From NCBI RefSeq assembly GCF_958979055.1, contig NC_084886.1, positions 2,499,001 through 2,563,000 of the forward strand: 64,000 bases of DNA, read 5' to 3'. Every line of letters begins with the position of its first letter. Positions within the stretch are counted from its first letter, which is position 1. Below the pieces are notes generated by a model that made no database searches, was not told the origin of the DNA, and saw only the letters and a program-made list of their open reading frames with translations. Origin of the DNA: Alnus glutinosa. Its lineage: Eukaryota > Streptophyta > Magnoliopsida > Fagales > Betulaceae. Both the position numbers and the translations under genes were made by a program. Shown in pieces: positions 23,266-31,992 of the stretch.

Positions 23266-24197
23266 TGTTAGGGATAACGATAAGATGAGAAATAATTAGA
23301 AATTGTATTTGATTAATTAGTGTTGGTTCAATTATTGGTATAGTGTGAATGGCGCATTCTTCGATGTTTTTCACGCTCCTTAAGTATACTGCAAAATAAA
23401 AATTAGCTTCTCAAAGAAAAGTATCTTCAATGCCTACAATAATCAATCTGTCGTTTATACCTAGAGTATGAGCCTATTTATAGGCAAAGTGGTAGATGTC
23501 AACCTGAATTAGGTTTCCTGCTCCTTCTTAACCTAAGAGTGCCGTCAGAATTTTATTTGGACTTCAATTCCTTAGTAGACGTAGGGATCTGGTCTGGATC
23601 TTCGAAGTGATCTCGAATATTTAGTGATTCCCAGATCTTTAGGGATTAGATTTTGACTGGGAGTCATATCCTAATTTTACTGAGAATAGGACTGTTGATC
23701 GGATTTATTGGACCCAAATTGTGACTCCTACCTCAATTTAACTTGAAGTAAGGTTCTAATCCGGATTTCCTGGGATGAAGTTGATACCTGAGTCTTTGGG
23801 GCATGCTTGTTCTGGACCTTGGCTAACTGATGCCTGAGTTCTCGGGACATGCTTGTCCCGGGCCTTAGCTGAATGAGACCTAAGTTCATGTTTCAGGCCT
23901 AGGCTGAATGAGACTTGAGTTCCCGGAACATGCTTGTCCCAGGCTTTGATTGACTGAGTTGACTCTCGGTCCTGAGATGTCTGCATTCTCAAAACTCAAT
24001 CGAAATATACCTTCTGCCGCGTATTCTCAGGAGTATCTTTTACGGGGATGACTACTTGGTGTCTATCTCCCAGGATAAGACTACCCAAGAGTCCTACTGT
24101 CTCGGCTTTATGGCTGTCAATTCTCCTTAGGCTAATACTAACTTGAAGGCCCATGATTCTTTTAAATAGGCCGGTCTGAATGAAATTATTCCCAACA
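23266..24197 (-). mobile_element. Solo LTR (fossil LTR retrotransposon)
   Basis: A 932-bp unit with TG...CA ends and short inverted termini: plus-strand left end TGTTAGGGA, right end TCCCAACA. Read on the minus strand it has a TATA-like CCTATAAATAGGC motif (plus 23472-23485) in the right place for an LTR promoter. It contains a degenerate array of about 48-bp units (23781-23957, GGACATGCTTGTCCCGGG core). No second LTR or internal domain flanks it in the window, so it is read as solo. A clean 5-bp target duplication is not visible, implying age. Family unknown. Confidence 0.65.
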
Positions 24198-24569
24198 TAC
24201 AATTAGGATTTAATTAATAAGGATTAGGTTGTTTTTAAAATTAGGATTAACTAGGAGTTCTTACCAATTTAGATATCATCCTATTGTATTCTACTTAATT
24301 AAAGATCATCTTGTTGTTAATAAAAGAATTAGAGAAACTAGAAAATTCTTTCACTCAAACAATCCACTTAAAAAATAAATAATTGTACTAAAAACAGTAG
24401 AAATTTAGTACTAAGATACTTATGGCCGGGCTATATATGCAATATTGGATTCAAACCATCCGAAGAACAAAAAAAGAAAGAAAGTGAGCAAACAAAAATA
24501 AAAAAGTTCATTAACATAAGGAACGATTACAAGTGCCGTTAATTTACCCCCACAAGACTATTATATAAA

Positions 24570-25160
24570 TCACCCGGACCTCATCTTGTTGATCTGGTTC
24601 AAGGCCGGTTGTAGAATATTGTAGAGGACCCAAAGAATGGCCGGAGTAACAACGATGAGAAGAAGCTGTCCCCTGCTGTCGCTCGAAGAAGCATCGGCAA
24701 TCATGGCAAGCTCACTAGCTGATGCATGGGGAGTTGACATGAATCCAGATGCCGCCAACCCACCGAGCCCGAGCCCGATGATGAGCCCCTTGGTGCTACG
24801 CATGCGTTCGATTTGGTTCAGAGCTGGCTGGAGGATGTTGAAGAGCACCCAAGCTATGGCTGGAATAAGGGGAAGCAAGAGAGCCAGGCCACGGTTATCA
24901 CCGCCTTCGGCTATCTCGGCGATTTGTTGGGCAGCCAAGGCCGGGTCACAAGCGCTTAGGGTCGAAAAGATGGCTCCGGCAATGGCAGTGCTTGTTAGGG
25001 AAGTCGACAAACTGGGATTTTCAATAGGTTTAGAGAAGGCAAGGCCTTTTGGGAGGTTCTGAAGCTTCGGGGTTGGCTTGGCGGTACTGGCCATTTTGGT
25101 GGAGCTGTTGCTCAAGCACTTGGAGTTGAGCATGGCCATTGTGGCTATAGTTGCTGCCAT
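24570..25160 (-). CDS. PSBY: Photosystem II core complex protein PsbY precursor
   Basis: Single exon, 196 residues. PsbY is nuclear-encoded, imported into the chloroplast, and cut into two small single-span photosystem II proteins. Here the Ser/Thr-rich transit region (about 1-60) is followed by a first hydrophobic leader ending ALA. The first mature helix (GLALLLPLIPAIAWVLFNIL, 91-110, then QPALNQIERMRS) is followed by a second thylakoid leader (GLIIGLGLGGLAASGF, 125-140, then HASA). The second helix (LLLIVVTPAILWVLYNIL, then QPALNQINKMRSG) ends the protein. The two copies of LQPALNQI mark the duplicated mature units. The open frame extends 60 codons further upstream, but the conserved start is MAATIATMAML at 25160. 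Confidence 0.95.
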   Translation of the reverse strand: MAATIATMAMLNSKCLSNSSTKMASTAKPTPKLQNLPKGLAFSKPIENPSLSTSLTSTAIAGAIFSTLSACDPALAAQQIAEIAEGGDNRGLALLLPLIPAIAWVLFNILQPALNQIERMRSTKGLIIGLGLGGLAASGFMSTPHASASELAMIADASSSDSRGQLLLIVVTPAILWVLYNILQPALNQINKMRSG

Positions 25161-25264
25161 TGATCGATGTTTGCTCTTGATCCGTGAGGGTGCGGCAGAA
25201 GTTAGGTAGATGGAGATTGGAGAAGCTTGATCTCTAAGTTGAGAAGAAGAGATGTGTGGTTCAA

Positions 25265-25340
25265 TTGGATTATAGACGTGGAGCCAAGGTGGGATGTGAG
25301 GTCCAATTGCTTTGTGTTTTCGGATTCGTCTCTTATCCAA
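25265..25340 (-). promoter_or_regulatory. Candidate PsbY core promoter
   Basis: On the minus strand, CCACGTCTATAATCC at about 25267-25281 combines an ACGT element with a TATA-like box. GGATAAG (plus 25332-25338), a match to the light-responsive I-box, lies just upstream. Position about 110 bp before the start codon fits; motif matches are by consensus only. Confidence 0.4.
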
Positions 25341-25556
25341 AAGAGGGTGATCGGAGAGATATGGACCTCATATTTCATACCCCCACAACATTTTCTTATC
25401 ACTTCCCTGTAACTAAATTACCATTTTCCTTGTGACAAAATTAGAAACTGAAAAAAGAAATAAAAATTTGGTCAAGACTATGTTAATTAAAAAGAGTCCG
25501 TGCTGGTGATGCTGCACATATTAATTAGGTGTAATTTTATTTTTTTATTTTTTTTT

Positions 25557-26103
25557 ATAACTTCACAAAAGGGTATCAAATTACGCACAACAATGCTAAT
25601 GTGTTTAACATTTTGATTTTTTTTTAAAAAAATACTAGACACATCAGCATTGTTGTACAATTATTGTGTAAGAGTTGTGCAAATAACATATCTCTTTGAG
25701 ATAAAGGTACTGAACTAGCACGTTTCAAACTAGGGAATCAACGTTTTCAAACGTCTCACTTAAGGGTACTCCATTAAGATTTGCTATTAAATCCTGTCAA
25801 AATTCTCAAAATACCGCTGTTTTTTTATTTTATTTTAAAAAATAAAAAATCAAAGATTCAGGCGTGGGGTATTTTTGCAAATTTCGTTAAATTCTGACCA
25901 ACACCCAATCCTAAGATTTTTTTTCTTTCTTAAAAAAATAGGGGTATGTTGGGTATTCCGTTAGGTTTTAACAACAAATTCTAACAGACTACCCTTAAGA
26001 GAAACGTTTGGAAACATAAATACTTCAGTTTGAGACGTTTGCTAGGTCAGTACCCTGATCTCAAAACGGCGTATAATTCGATACCATTTTGTAAAGTTAT
26101 TCC
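25557..26103. mobile_element. TIR element carrying a nested hairpin MITE
   Basis: The left arm (ATAACTTCACAAAAGGGTATC...ATTACGC, then after an interruption TTTGAGATAAAGGTACTGA) matches in reverse the right arm (26103 back to about 25980: AATAACTTTACAAAATGGTAT...TTTTGAGATCAGGGTACTGA). The arms exceed 150 bp. The core motifs 'aaatttcgttaaattctgacc' and 'tccgttaggttttaac' are shared with the MULE-type family at 52901. The left arm is split by the element at 25585-25694. Confidence 0.65.
25585..25694. mobile_element. Hairpin MITE, copy 2, nested in the left arm of another element
   Basis: Inner arms ACAACAATGCTAATGTGT (25587-25604) and ACACATCAGCATTGTTGT (25639-25656) pair with one mismatch. The outer part (GTGTAAGAGTTGTGCAAATAA) matches the family at about 53310-53430 and 22776. 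Comparison with the intact right arm of the host element shows this block is extra sequence. Confidence 0.65.
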
Positions 26104-28433
26104 TTTTTTTTTTTCAATCTCAAAATGGGTGTGCAGAATATCATAGTCTATGTTGGTGGGTTCACGTAACGCTACCACATTAACAGTTAAATAATGTCTC
26201 TCAAATTTTATTGTTTAATTTTTTTCATCAATAAGATATTGACGTATGAGCTTGTAAATGAATTATAGTTATAAATTGTAATATCTCAAGCATTTTCTAT
26301 GGGTAAATCAACTGAGTTGGGGATCAAAAGTAATTAATTCTCGTATTAAAGAACTATGAAGGATGGGATCATAATTTTCTTTGAGAGGATAAATAAATAT
26401 AATGCATTATAATTTTATAGAACTCAAATTTTCTCTTGCACCATCATTTGTAATGTTGAAAGCTTTGAGTATGTGTATACACGTGGATATCCGCATGATT
26501 ATTTGTGATATTTATACTCGCAACTGTATTATTTTTTAACTATTCTTGTTTGTACAATTATTACAATTATTAAGTGCAGTTATTATCCGCTCTCTATAAA
26601 TAGGTAATGGGCATTTTTTAATCGTTTTTAAAAATAATTTTGACTAATTTTTAATCTTTTGGGCTTGTTTTGAAAATATAATGCAACACCAAAATTATAT
26701 AGAATCGGAAAAAAAAAAATTTGGAAGATGAATACTACTTGCGGATAGTTGTTTTGCTTATCCGCATACGAGGATAACGGGTCCGCGTGATTAATATCCG
26801 TCCGGATGTACACTCCTAACTTTGAGAACATGTTGTTTTAGTTAATGTTGTCTGAATTTATTTCTTATAAAATGATTTTGATGCATCTATTTCCCAGTAA
26901 AATGCTTATATATGCTATGAATAACCCCCAAATTGCAAAATTAATTGAATGCAAGTTTTTTTTTTTTTTTTTTTTTGAATAATAATTGAATGCAAGTTTT
27001 GCACATAACTAGGTACTCCTATTTCTTATCAGTATTTCAATTTTAAGGCGATAAAGTGAACTAAATTATTGTGATAATGAATCGATTGTTTGCTTGACAA
27101 ACCCAAAATCATTGATGACCATTTGAGGGGTCAATCAATCAATTAATAAAGCCCAATCGTCACTTCTTTACCCCATAATATTTCCCATAAACCCAATTTG
27201 AAAGAAGGGCCGAAAGGATGTTCTCGCACTTGAACCCACGGGTCCAACTAGACCCAAACCCTAAGCAAATTACACTCTATGATAGACTTGATGGACTATT
27301 TATCCTAAAAATAAAATAAAATAAAAACAAATAACAAACAAACGAAGAATACCACTCTCCACACTTACTTATTACATTTATTTTATATTAGTCAAAAAAA
27401 AAATTTGTTGAAAATATATATTAGTTAATCTTTTTTTTAAAAAAAATTATATATTAGTTAATTTGGCATATTTTAAATGACTTTTCATGTTAACTACTCT
27501 AAAAAAAAAAAAAACCCACTTAAATTATGAAACATCAATCTGTGTAAAGTTGGATAATTTGTCTGAGCAAATTTATGATAGAGTTTTTAGAACTATAATA
27601 ATTATTTCTAATAGATAGTTTGAAATTATTATTTTAACATATAATTCGGTAAGATATTCAAAATAATAAATAGTGCAATAATAATATAAATCATTTAATG
27701 AATAAGCTTTTTAAGTGTTTCTTATTTTTTTTTTTCTTTCAAAAACTTCATAAAATTATCTTGAAAAAAAACTAAAGTGTTGTTATACTAATACTACAAT
27801 TTTTACTACAGTTTGTGTAACACAAGAAATTCCAATTCGTCGCTTCCCCCATTGTTGTCTCCACACCTTGCATCGACGACAACGACCACCTCATTTCCTC
27901 TTTATCCTCGTTTGAACTCCAAACAAATATATATTGATACTTACAACCAGGTCGTGGAGCCATGAAAATGTACGGCATGGGTCTTCTCCTACAGTGTGAT
28001 GGTACGACGTTGATGGTTGAGGGTGGCAAGATCTCAAAATAGAAGAAACGGATAAGGTTGTGTGGTTAAATTTGGAGCTGACAATAGACTATTACGTAAA
28101 TTTAAAACAACTTATTGTAAACGTTAGAGTACAAAACATGTTACTATTATTTTATTATTATTTTTTTTTGTCTCCTGAGAAATTACATAGGAAGAGGGAA
28201 GGGGAAAACACAAAACTACAAAGCTGAAAGAGCTAGACAATTGCGAGGAATAAGACCAAAAAGCATTATTATGCGTAGCAGTCCACTTAGCCACACACAC
28301 AACCAAAAAAAAAAAAAAAAAAGAAGAAGAAAAGAAAAGAAAGAAAGAAAAGAGAAAGAGCTGCATTGATGTCCCCGATAACCGAAGCTATTTGTCAATA
28401 TGAAGTAAGGGATGATAGCACGATGACTACGAG

Positions 28434-28717
28434 GGTATGTTTGGTAAGGGAGGGAACATAAATAGAGTAATGGAAAAAGAATTTTTGAGCTAGTAAAAAA
28501 TGGTAGATGTGAAATAAAGTAAAAAAAAAAATTATATAGAAAAGTGAAAAAGAAAAATTTATATTATAATATATTTTTTTTTATTTGAATAGTAATAAAA
28601 AAATTATTGATGCAATATAAAAATAAAAATAAAAAATTAGAAAGTTTTGATGTTGATTATTTTTAAAAAATGTAAAAATAAAATTAGAAATTTTTGTGTT
28701 GCTTGCCAAACAAGGCC
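28434..28717 (-). mobile_element. AT-rich MITE, copy 2 (family shared with 5681-5966)
   Basis: The ends GGTATGTTTGGTAAGGGAG and GCTTGCCAAACAAGGCC are inverted repeats. The full 284 bp aligns with the reverse complement of 5681-5966. The next bases on the right are TTA, but the left flank does not repeat them, so no target duplication is claimed. Confidence 0.6.
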
Positions 28718-29163
28718 TTAAAACTCTCCTTCTAAGATAAGGGGGATATTGCCATTGGAAGACGCTAATTGTGCAGCAAGTAAAGCACATTTTGCTTCGT
28801 GGAGTTAATCTTTGATTATGATCCTTTATAATTATTTTCACAAGATAAATGCTAGACTTCTAAAAAAATTTCTCTAAAATTCGATATTCAAATAATGTGT
28901 CACAATTTTATATAATTTATTATTTTTAAAAATGTGTCACCTCATTGGATTGTGACACATTATTTAATAAGCAATTTTTTTTTTTTTTGGGCTTTTGAAC
29001 TATGGCATTTCTCTTTTCACAAAGGTTGTGTTCTCCCGAGCCAATTCACCAAGTCTTCATAATCAACTTAATCTATTTAATAAGACAAGAGATCTCTACA
29101 CTTGATTTCTAGCTAACCAAATCATATCCCGGACAATGAAGGAAAATAATTGACTTTCTCTAA

Positions 29164-30052
29164 TGCTCCGCTTGTTTTGATATAAAATGATTTTAATAAA
29201 GTTATTTTTCAGGAAAATGTTTTTCGCAGAAAGCATTTTTCGGTATTTGGCGCGAATGAAAAATCGCAAATATTTTTTATATTTTTCATTCAATCATATT
29301 AATTTATAAAAATCAATTTTTATTCACAACATATAAATATTTATGTAAAATAATATAAAAATCACTGGTGACGAGTTTCCGTCACTGACCGACAGGATTA
29401 CGGGCACTTTCGTCGGATTCCGGCTACTATTGCCAAAATCTAGGATAAAGGCAAAAATTCGGACAGTTTCGTTGGAATCGGGGTTGGCCGAATTCTGGCA
29501 AAAGTGGTCGGGATTTGGAAACATTCGGTTGCCGTCGCCAGATTTCGGCGATTTAACCGGAATCTGGCCTAATACAGCGGGACTCCAGCTGTATGGTCGG
29601 AATCTGGCCAGATCTGGTCAGACTCCAGCTAGATTGCCCGGAATCTGGCAAGATCCAGCCGGAATCCTGCCAGTTTAGCCATATTCTGGCAAGATCCAAT
29701 CGGACTCGGGCAGTATTGGCGGGAATTTGGTCCACCGGCATTTGGTGGCCGTGGCTGGACGTTGCCGGATTCCAACAGAAATCTCCAGACTCCAGCACCG
29801 ACCGATGCTAGAATCTGATTTGTTGAAATCCAGAGATGATCGACTGGAACGTGAAGATCAAATGCGTTGTTTAAAAGAGGGTCGACTACGTCTACCATTT
29901 ACGGAAAATGAAATCATTTTTCGAAATTTACCAAGAATTTTTGGTCAAACGGAAATCATTTTTCATTTGACCATTATTTTTGCACTTACCAAACACCAAA
30001 AAATATCGAAATCATTTTCCAAAAACCATTTTACACTGAAACAAACGGAGCA
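29164..30052. mobile_element. Harbinger-like non-autonomous element with GC-rich repetitive core
   Basis: The termini TGCTCCGCTTGTTTTGATA and, in reverse, TGCTCCGTTTGTTTCAGTG are inverted repeats. Both are flanked by TAA (29161-29163 and 30053-30055), the PIF/Harbinger-type 3-bp duplication. Subterminal regions carry GAAAATGATTTC-like motifs. The interior (about 29370-29810) is GC-rich and repeats variants of CCGGAATCTGGC. The open frames across the interior arise from this repeat and match no transposase. Confidence 0.65.
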
Positions 30053-30376
30053 TAAGTTCCAATTAATAGATCCTCAAAAGCATGAATGTTGTTAATATAT
30101 AAGGCAATTAAGCATTAATAAAAAAAATTCAAGTGATTCTCACATGCTAATGGATACATGTCAATTTTATACGTAGGTTGTATGAAATTTTTTACAAATC
30201 GAATTGTATGGAATTTTTGTCCATTTGAATAAGATGAAGATTCTAAATTTGGCTTGCTGAGTTAGAATCAAAAAGTTAAATCAAGATTTTTTTCAAATCA
30301 CTTATCTGAATTTGGAAGAATTTGATCCTTAAATATCACTTAAAAATTTTATTTGATCAAATAAAAATTTTTTGCG

Positions 30377-30489
30377 TCCCCAAGAGGTAACTCAATTGGT
30401 TGGAGACCATGCTCATGAAACGAAAGTTATTAGTTCAAATCCCCCACCCTTTCTTGCGTGGACATGCCAAAAATAATAATAAAAAAAAA
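30377..30489 (+). mobile_element. tRNA-derived SINE
   Basis: TCCCCAAGAGGTAACTCAAT opens the unit, with an A-box-like TAACTCAATTGGTTGGA and a B-box-like AGTTCAAATCCCCC, spaced as in RNA polymerase III promoters. The 3' end is A-rich (AAAAATAATAAT then poly-A). Direct repeats flank it: 30363-30376 (AAAAATTTTTTGCG) and 30490-30504 (AAAAATTTGTTTGCG). The cloverleaf is not complete, so it is not a functional tRNA gene. Confidence 0.7.
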
Positions 30490-30714
30490 AAAAATTTGTT
30501 TGCGAGGGACATGAAAAAGATGATATTTTTATAATCAAAATCTGCGCTAAGTAGAAAGTGGAGAGCAGCAACTCCCGCATACTTTTTCCAGATCCATCAT
30601 CAATCCTCACCTCACTGCCAGCAAAATCCACGCAGAACTGCGAAGTGAAGAACAAAGACTGAAAACTGAAAAGCCTCTGCTCTTAGGGTTTTAACATCCA
30701 CCAAACGCACTCAA

Positions 30715-31958
30715 ATGGCCACGACGATTCCACCCTACGGGCCGAACCTAGCCCTAGCGCCAGCTCCCTTTCCGGCCCGAACAACAACCACGAGCCGTCC
30801 TCTCCTACTTCATCGAGCTTACCACAACTACAAACCTTTTCTTCGGGGCTCCATGGCCGTGGCCCGGGCCGGGTTCAACTCTCCCGGGTTCTTCCCCGAC
30901 CCTGATGCCGCGGAGAGCGTGGTTAGAGACCTGTTTGGGCGAGCCGAGAGTTTGCTCTACACGATTGCGGACGCCGCCGTTTCGTCCTCCTCCGACAGCG
31001 TTACCGGCGCGACCAAACAGAGCAGTGATTGGCTTTCTGGAATCACGTATTACATGGAGGTTGTGCTCAAGGTATGTAAAAGAAAAATACTCATTTCTCT
31101 GATTTTAAACGGTGCCGCAAAAGAAAATTCTCCAAAACGCCCTGTTTCTCTGTGTTTTAGGTTCTAAAGGACGGGCTATCGACGGTGCACACTCCGTATG
31201 CTTATGGTTTCGCTATAATACTATTGACTGTTCTTGTAAAGGCTGCCACTTTTCCTTTGACAAAGAAACAGGTATTTTAATGTTATGTATGCATGCATGT
31301 ATCTGTGTTTATGTATGTATGTATGGATTATATGGTGATATGATTGTGTGAAGGTGGAATCGGCAATGGCTATGCGCTCCTTGCAACCTATGGCAAAGGC
31401 TATTCAGGAACGGTATGCTGGAGATAAGGTGAATTTTTTGTGCTCTCTATCATGGTTGTTTCTTAATGAACAATTTTTTTTTTTTTTTTTTTATTGTTTT
31501 AATTCAGACGAGGAACATGACTAAAATTAGGGGATCAAAGATGAGCTATATCTGTTTGAATGACCAGCTCCGATGCTTTGTTTATCTGCAGGAAAAAATT
31601 CAACTACAAACAGCTCGGTTGTATAAACTAGCCGGCATAAACCCGCTGGCAGGTACTTATATTAATGTTACCAGTGTTCGACATTCATTTGCAGCAATTT
31701 TAATAATGTATTTTGATGAATACTAGTAACATTTAGACATCTTTCTGCATTAAATTTTACTTTTCGGGTCTTTCGTCTTGGTTACAGAAATTTTGATTTA
31801 GGAATGGGTTTAAAAGTTTGTGATTATTGAATCACTTGGCACATGGGCATGTCTAACATCTTTGAATTCAATGCAAGTACGGCCTTTTGTATAAGTAGCT
31901 GTTTTGACAATTTCCAGAACAACCCATTTGACAATCTTGTTATGAGCACTTGAGAGAA

Positions 31959-31992
<34 letters not shown>

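Larger units (their letters stand above)
20722..24569. other. Spacer between methyltransferase and PsbY
   Basis: Both neighbours are on the minus strand. The spacer holds a hairpin MITE (22776-22883) and a solo LTR (23266-24197), described separately. Elsewhere it is AT-rich with TATA runs (about 21460 and 21850) and a short (GAAAA)n stretch near 22160. No gene is supported. Confidence 0.55.
25161..30714. other. Spacer between divergent PsbY and ALB4 genes
   Basis: The 5.5 kb hold a nested MITE pair (25557-26103), a MITE (28434-28717), a larger Harbinger-like element (29164-30052) and a SINE (30377-30489). The remainder is AT-rich with long A/T runs. Open frames at 27772-28029 and 28124-28366 have no recognisable domain. 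Confidence 0.55.

Noticed and set aside
23756-24202. Minus-strand frames of 68-78 codons
   Set aside because: They lie within the solo LTR and reflect its internal repeats.
25161-25340. Extended PsbY start 60 codons upstream
   Set aside because: The extra residues (MDKRRIRKHKAIGP...) do not look like a transit peptide and cover the probable promoter; the MAATIATMAML start matches the family.
29430-29898. Open frames on both strands in the GC-rich core of the 29164 element
   Set aside because: Peptides are translations of a 12-bp repeat in several frames, with no transposase motif.
30377-30489. Possible tRNA gene
   Set aside because: A and B boxes are present but acceptor and anticodon stems are not, and it has a poly-A tail with target duplications, so it is a SINE.
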